Origin: Thalassotalea psychrophila
Lineage (GTDB): Bacteria; Pseudomonadota; Gammaproteobacteria; Enterobacterales; Alteromonadaceae
Assembly (NCBI RefSeq): GCF_031583595.1
Contig: NZ_CP134145.1
Span: 2,604,001 to 2,668,000 of the forward strand
Direction: 5' to 3'
Length of the DNA: 64,000 bases
A program made the position numbers and the translations under genes. The notes below the pieces were generated by a model. That model was not told where the DNA came from. It saw only the letters and a list, made by a program, of their open reading frames with translations, and searched no databases. The first letter of the stretch is position 1. Each line of letters opens with the position of its first letter. This document shows positions 59,913 through 64,000 of the stretch, piece by piece.

Positions 59913-61103
59913 CTAACTAGACTTTGCAGCTTTAGGTAAAGAATACTTCAATACGATAAAACCTAAAATACCAGATATCAATGAACCAATTATAATCCCT
60001 AATCGTTCATCAAATAATTTAACCATGGCGCCCGCCTCAAATGTTAACGAACCAATAAATAAACTCATAGTGAAACCAATACCACATAACGCTGCAGTAC
60101 CGTAGAGCGTTTTCCAGTTCATGCCACTTGGTAGTTTGGTAAAGTTAAGCTTAATTGCCAGCCAACAAAAACCAAACACCCCTATTTGCTTACCAATTAA
60201 TAAACCTAAAGCGATGCCAACCGGGACACTGTGCATTACATCTTCAAGACCAACGCCTTTTAAGCTGATCCCAGCATTGGCAAAAGCAAATACCGGCAAC
60301 ACAATAAATGCTACTACTGAATGCAAATCATGTTCTAAACTTTTCAATGGCGAATATTCAGGGTTAGTTTTAGAGCGCATAGGAATAAATAACGCCACTA
60401 ATACTCCAGATAATGTGGCATGAACGCCTGACTTAAGCATGGCCACCCACATAATTGCGCCAATGACCATATACAAACTTCTGGCTTCTACCTTATTACG
60501 GTTTAATAAGTACAAAATAGGCAGACAACAAGCAACGATGATCAAACCAGTAGTAGAAATATCATCAGTGTAGAAACACGCAATAATAATAATTGCGCCA
60601 ATATCATCAAAAATAGCGAGTGAGGTTAGAAATATTTTTACTGACGTTGGTACGCGAGAGCCAAGTAAGGTTAATACACCTAACGCAAAAGCAATATCGG
60701 TAGCGGCAGGTATTGCCCAACCATTAATTGCTTCAGGATCATCGTAATTAAAGTACACATAAACTAAAGCTGGAATTAACATGCCACCAATAGCACCAAC
60801 TCCAGGTAAGATGATATTGCGTTTATCAGCGAGTTCACCTTCTTTTAATTCTCGCTTTAATTCCAAGCCAACTAAAAAGAAAAATATCGCCATTAATCCG
60901 TCATTTACCCATAACAATAGAGGTTTAGCGACCTCTAAAGGACCAACTCTAACTTCTACGGGAGTATCTAAAAATAAATTGTAATAATGATCTAATGAAG
61001 TATTTGCACAAATCATGGCAAGAACCGCCGCTATCATTAGAATGATGCCACCAGCAGATTCAAGTTTAAAAAAGTTTGTGATGAAATTATCTTGGTTATT
61101 CAT
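59913..61103 (-). CDS. nhaA: Na+/H+ antiporter NhaA
   Basis: A 396-residue inner-membrane antiporter that exports Na+ using the proton gradient, expected in a marine organism. The ion-binding aspartates are Asp166 and Asp167 in FDDIGAI, with Asp136 in ATDIAFALGVLTLLGSRVP. GGAG precedes the ATG. About 12 helices are visible. The 300-base gap between it and metC holds a terminator for metC and otherwise nothing I recognise. Confidence 0.95.
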   Translation of the reverse strand: MNNQDNFITNFFKLESAGGIILMIAAVLAMICANTSLDHYYNLFLDTPVEVRVGPLEVAKPLLLWVNDGLMAIFFFLVGLELKRELKEGELADKRNIILPGVGAIGGMLIPALVYVYFNYDDPEAINGWAIPAATDIAFALGVLTLLGSRVPTSVKIFLTSLAIFDDIGAIIIIACFYTDDISTTGLIIVACCLPILYLLNRNKVEARSLYMVIGAIMWVAMLKSGVHATLSGVLVALFIPMRSKTNPEYSPLKSLEHDLHSVVAFIVLPVFAFANAGISLKGVGLEDVMHSVPVGIALGLLIGKQIGVFGFCWLAIKLNFTKLPSGMNWKTLYGTAALCGIGFTMSLFIGSLTFEAGAMVKLFDERLGIIIGSLISGILGFIVLKYSLPKAAKSS

Positions 61104-61366
61104 AAAGCTCCATTGGGATAGGTAAATTGGAAAATAACTATGTCATAATAGCAAGAATACTATTAATAATAGTGTGTTTTAACATATAGATACAAAGTTG
61201 TATAAAAATTAGATTAATTATGTCGATAAACCAATCAAATTGAATTGGCTAGTTATGAGATTGAGTTATTAGGGATAAGTGCGGAAATTGTAAGTTTAAT
61301 AAATTACAAACGGTGGGAAGCTAAATCAGCATAATTTCATTCGATGAATTTCTTATACTAATAATA

Positions 61367-61394
61367 AAGTAGAGCCGAACAATCAGCTCTACTA
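61367..61394 (-). terminator. Terminator after metC
   Basis: Perfect 8-bp stem agtagagc/gctctact (61368-61375 with 61386-61393), ten-base loop, T-rich 3' side on the minus strand, 10 bases beyond the metC stop. Confidence 0.78.
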
Positions 61395-61403
61395 AATGTT
61401 TGC

Positions 61404-62582
61404 TTATAAGAAGCTATTTAAACGTTCAAAACCACGCTCTAAATCTTCAATCAAATCATCAACATCTTCCAAGCCAATATGCAAACGAATAACAGGATTA
61501 TCAAGGGCAACAGTCGCATTAGGTCTAACTTTTTTAAGTGAGTTATATGCTAATACTAGGCTTTCAAAACCGCCCCACGAAAAACCCATTTTAAAGTGAG
61601 TCATGCCATCTAGAAATTCTGTTAATGCTTGTTTGTTGCTTTGCTTTAACGAAAACGAAAACAAACCATTACCGCCAACGAAATCTCGCTTAAAAAACTC
61701 ATGTCCAGGGCATGATTCAAAAGCAGGATGAAATAAAGTATCTACTTCACTACGCCCTTGTAGCCATTGCGCTACTTTCAACGCATTTTCTTCATGTTGT
61801 TTAAGTCTAATTCCTAAGGTTCTTATTCCTCTTAGTGCCAATGATATATCATCTGGTGATGCGCATTGTCCGAGCAAATAAGATTTCTCTCGAAGAACTG
61901 GCCAACTTTTTTCATTAGCTGTTGCTGTACCTAGCATAACGTCAGAATGACCGCCAACGTACTTTGTTGCTGCTTGTACAGAAACGTCAACACCATGGTC
62001 AAATGGCTGAAAATGGATTGGTGAAGCCCATGTATTGTCTAAAATAACGGTAATGTCAGGGTTGGCCGCGTGAGCAACGTCACAAATACCCGGTACATCT
62101 TGAACTTCCATGGTAATAGAGCCGGGAGATTCAAGAAAAATCACTTTAGTGTTGTCTTGAATTAAATTCTTAATATCTTTACCAATAAGCGGATCATAAA
62201 AAGTAACTTCAACACCAAAACCTTTCAACGTTTGTTCACAAAAATCACGAGTTGGTTCATACACTGAATCAACCATTAACAAATGTTCACCTGTTTTTAC
62301 AAACGCTAAAATAGCAGCAGTAATTGCTGCAGTTCCACAAGGATAAACATAACAACCTACACCACCTTCCAAAGCATTCATTGCATCAGCAAATGCAAAT
62401 GTTGTAGGTGTGCCCCTACGCCCATAAAACATGCCTTGTTGGGCTCTCGTTTTAGCTGCTTCATTCATTTGTGCAACAGAATCAAATACAACCGTTGAAG
62501 CACGATAAACGGGAGGGTTTACTATCCCCTGTGTCCATTTTTTCGAGCGCCCGGCATTCACGATTTTTGTTTTATCTTTCAT
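61404..62582 (-). CDS. metC: Cystathionine beta-lyase MetC
   Basis: PLP enzyme that splits cystathionine to homocysteine, pyruvate and ammonia. From the ATG at 62582 it has 392 residues; GAG lies 7 bases upstream, while the TTG four codons earlier is less likely. The PLP lysine is Lys207 in SVQAATKYVGGHSD; MFYGRRGTPT supplies the Tyr/Arg that contact PLP from the neighbour subunit. It resembles MetC rather than the gamma-synthase MetB, but the two are related. Confidence 0.92.
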   Translation of the reverse strand: MKDKTKIVNAGRSKKWTQGIVNPPVYRASTVVFDSVAQMNEAAKTRAQQGMFYGRRGTPTTFAFADAMNALEGGVGCYVYPCGTAAITAAILAFVKTGEHLLMVDSVYEPTRDFCEQTLKGFGVEVTFYDPLIGKDIKNLIQDNTKVIFLESPGSITMEVQDVPGICDVAHAANPDITVILDNTWASPIHFQPFDHGVDVSVQAATKYVGGHSDVMLGTATANEKSWPVLREKSYLLGQCASPDDISLALRGIRTLGIRLKQHEENALKVAQWLQGRSEVDTLFHPAFESCPGHEFFKRDFVGGNGLFSFSLKQSNKQALTEFLDGMTHFKMGFSWGGFESLVLAYNSLKKVRPNATVALDNPVIRLHIGLEDVDDLIEDLERGFERLNSFL

Positions 62583-62669
62583 CTTGTTACTCAATTAAAG
62601 TTTATTTGATTAAATTTTGCCCTAGCAAGTATGGCTATCTAGCCATCTAAACCATTTTATACCTGTTAT

Positions 62670-64000
62670 TTAAAATAGTTGCAACTGCTCATCTGTTATA
62701 TCACCAAACGATTTTCCAATAAACGGTAAGATGCCATCCGCTACAGCCCCCAATTGTCGCTCTATGTACAAAGGATAATCTATTGCTGATGTTAGGTGTT
62801 CTTTAACTTGCGGGCCATTTACCGTCATCACATACTCTATCCAGCCTTTGTTTTGATAGCGCAAAGGTTTGCCAAGCTTTTCGTTTAAATGGTCAGCGTG
62901 GCGTGCAGCTTTAACATGAGGGGGGATATTTTTTTGGTATTCACTTAATTTACGACGCAAGCGTTTACGATAAATTAACTGCGTATCAAACTTACCAGCT
63001 AATGTATCGGCCACCATAGATAAAATGTAATCATCTACAGGTTCACCTCTAAACACTTTTAAATAAAGCGTCTGTTGAAAGCCTTTAGCAAGTTCGGTCC
63101 AATCTGTACGAACGCTTTCTAAACCTTTAAAAATAAGCTTTTCTGCGTCATCTCGCCCAACTAAACCTGCATAGCGTTTCTTAGTGCCTATATCTTGGCC
63201 ACGTACTGTTGGCATCAAAAACTGATGAAAGTGTGTTTCAAACTCAATCTCTAATGAAGACTCAATTTGATATTTATCACTTAACTCTTGATCCATACGC
63301 TTATTAATAAGCATCATCATATCTTTACCAATGACTTGGCTTTGTTCGTCAGTTTTATCCTCACCAATACTTACAAAAATGGAATCTGTATCACCATATA
63401 TTACCGTATAGCCCAACTCTTCTATCCAATCTTTGCTTTGGTTCAATAGCTGATGCGAACGTTTAGTTATTGAGCCAGATAGTCTTGGGTCGAAAAAACG
63501 ACAACCTGTTGAGCCTAAAATTCCATAGAATGAATTCATGATAATTTTAATTGCCTGCGATAATGGCGTATTTTTATGTTGCTTGGCTTTATCTCGCTCT
63601 GCCCACAAGTTTTCAATTATTTTTGGTAAAAAATGTTTTTCACGAGAAAAGTGAGCACCATCAAAGCCAGGAATGGTTTTGAATTGATCTGGCTTAAGTT
63701 GTTCAATTTCGACTTTTTGTTCTATCAAGCCTTCAATTAAGCCCATAGGATCAATGTTAAACGTACGAATTATACTTGGATACAAACTTTTAAAATCAAG
63801 TACTAAAACGTTTTTATATAACCCAGGAATAGAATCCATTACATAACCGCCTGGCGACACCAAGCCACTGTCACCATCGCCCATATTTGGAGCAACATAA
63901 CCACTACGATGCAGTTTAGGTAGATACAAATTGGTGAACGCAGCGACACTACCGCCTACTCTATCAAGTTCTAACCCGGTTAAAGCGGAACGTAAAACAG
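62670..64000 (-). CDS. polB: DNA polymerase II (PolB), 3' part
   Basis: Family-B DNA polymerase whose N-terminal part lies beyond the right edge. About 443 residues are present and the frame is open to base 64000. Polymerase motifs are DFKSLYPSIIRTFNIDP (motif A), KIIMNSFYGILGSTGCRFFD (motif B) and YGDTDSIFVS (motif C), with SFGDITDEQLQLF at the end as in Pol II. There is no start codon in the window. Pol II acts in repair and replication restart; in E. coli it is SOS-induced, which cannot be seen here. Confidence 0.95.
   Translation of the reverse strand, partial: VLRSALTGLELDRVGGSVAAFTNLYLPKLHRSGYVAPNMGDGDSGLVSPGGYVMDSIPGLYKNVLVLDFKSLYPSIIRTFNIDPMGLIEGLIEQKVEIEQLKPDQFKTIPGFDGAHFSREKHFLPKIIENLWAERDKAKQHKNTPLSQAIKIIMNSFYGILGSTGCRFFDPRLSGSITKRSHQLLNQSKDWIEELGYTVIYGDTDSIFVSIGEDKTDEQSQVIGKDMMMLINKRMDQELSDKYQIESSLEIEFETHFHQFLMPTVRGQDIGTKKRYAGLVGRDDAEKLIFKGLESVRTDWTELAKGFQQTLYLKVFRGEPVDDYILSMVADTLAGKFDTQLIYRKRLRRKLSEYQKNIPPHVKAARHADHLNEKLGKPLRYQNKGWIEYVMTVNGPQVKEHLTSAIDYPLYIERQLGAVADGILPFIGKSFGDITDEQLQLF

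Noticed and set aside
62631..62646. Hairpin atggct/agccat between metC and polB
   Set aside because: Only six base pairs and no T run; it may be chance.

Overview
The window looks like a contiguous piece of chromosome from an AT-rich marine gammaproteobacterium of the order Alteromonadales, most likely Colwelliaceae (Colwellia or Thalassotalea type). This is inference from the gene set (monomeric isocitrate dehydrogenase, RoxA, HflD, PpsR, large TonB-dependent receptors, propeller-type GGDEF/EAL sensor, CadC-like propeller regulator) and from gene order shared with other gammaproteobacteria; no 16S or database comparison was possible. Nearly all of it is dense housekeeping and nutrient-acquisition coding. 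I see no rRNA, tRNA, CRISPR array, intact insertion sequence or prophage.

Region by region. 1-3600: a truncated membrane protein gene at the left edge, then the ClpA/ClpS protease-adaptor pair and divergent cspD. 3600-12950: monomeric icd, divergent from rluE-nudJ-mnmA-hflD-purB-roxA and a GNAT gene, an order close to E. coli but without phoPQ. 12500-19350: a DUF4826 gene, leucine dehydrogenase, the large FAD/FeS D-2-hydroxyglutarate dehydrogenase YdiJ, and three small enzymes (DUF3224, PhzF, DJ-1/PfpI). 19450-24250: ppsA, its regulator ppsR and DAHP synthase aroH, an E. coli-like cluster for making and first using phosphoenolpyruvate. 24420-31080: a complete TPP-riboswitch-led thiamine operon, thiC-thiO-thiS-thiG-thiDE-thiF. 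31100-43640: a low-molecular-weight tyrosine phosphatase with a coupled exported protein, a 1513-residue propeller/PAS/GGDEF/EAL sensor, an exported Shewanella-like PPP phosphatase, and a TonB-dependent receptor facing a membrane-bound winged-helix regulator. 43700-48700: M17 aminopeptidase, SLC13/RCK transporter, DUF2750 and aroG. 48960-59790: a nucleoside scavenging locus (add, deoD, TonB-dependent receptor, deoB, udk, CNT transporter, deoC, tdk, lipoprotein alkaline phosphatase). 59900-64000: nhaA, metC and the 3' part of polB (DNA polymerase II).

The least ordinary material is between the genes. A roughly 53-bp repeat family with a TTCATGGAYGA ... ATGGATGG core occurs as a four-unit tandem array after ppsR and as two units directly ahead of the deoC ribosome binding site; a GC-rich relative lies next to ppsA. 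A second family of GGGTCAGA-cored palindromes, one with perfect 28-bp arms, sits at the 3' ends of two convergent gene pairs. Gene-level points of interest are the monomeric icd occupying the place that dimeric icd has in E. coli, the ThiD-ThiE fusion, the hybrid c-di-GMP sensor that lacks an inhibitory site, and a TonB receptor inside the nucleoside locus. I did not find a clearly new biological system; the repeats and the receptor/regulator pairs are the best candidates for follow-up.
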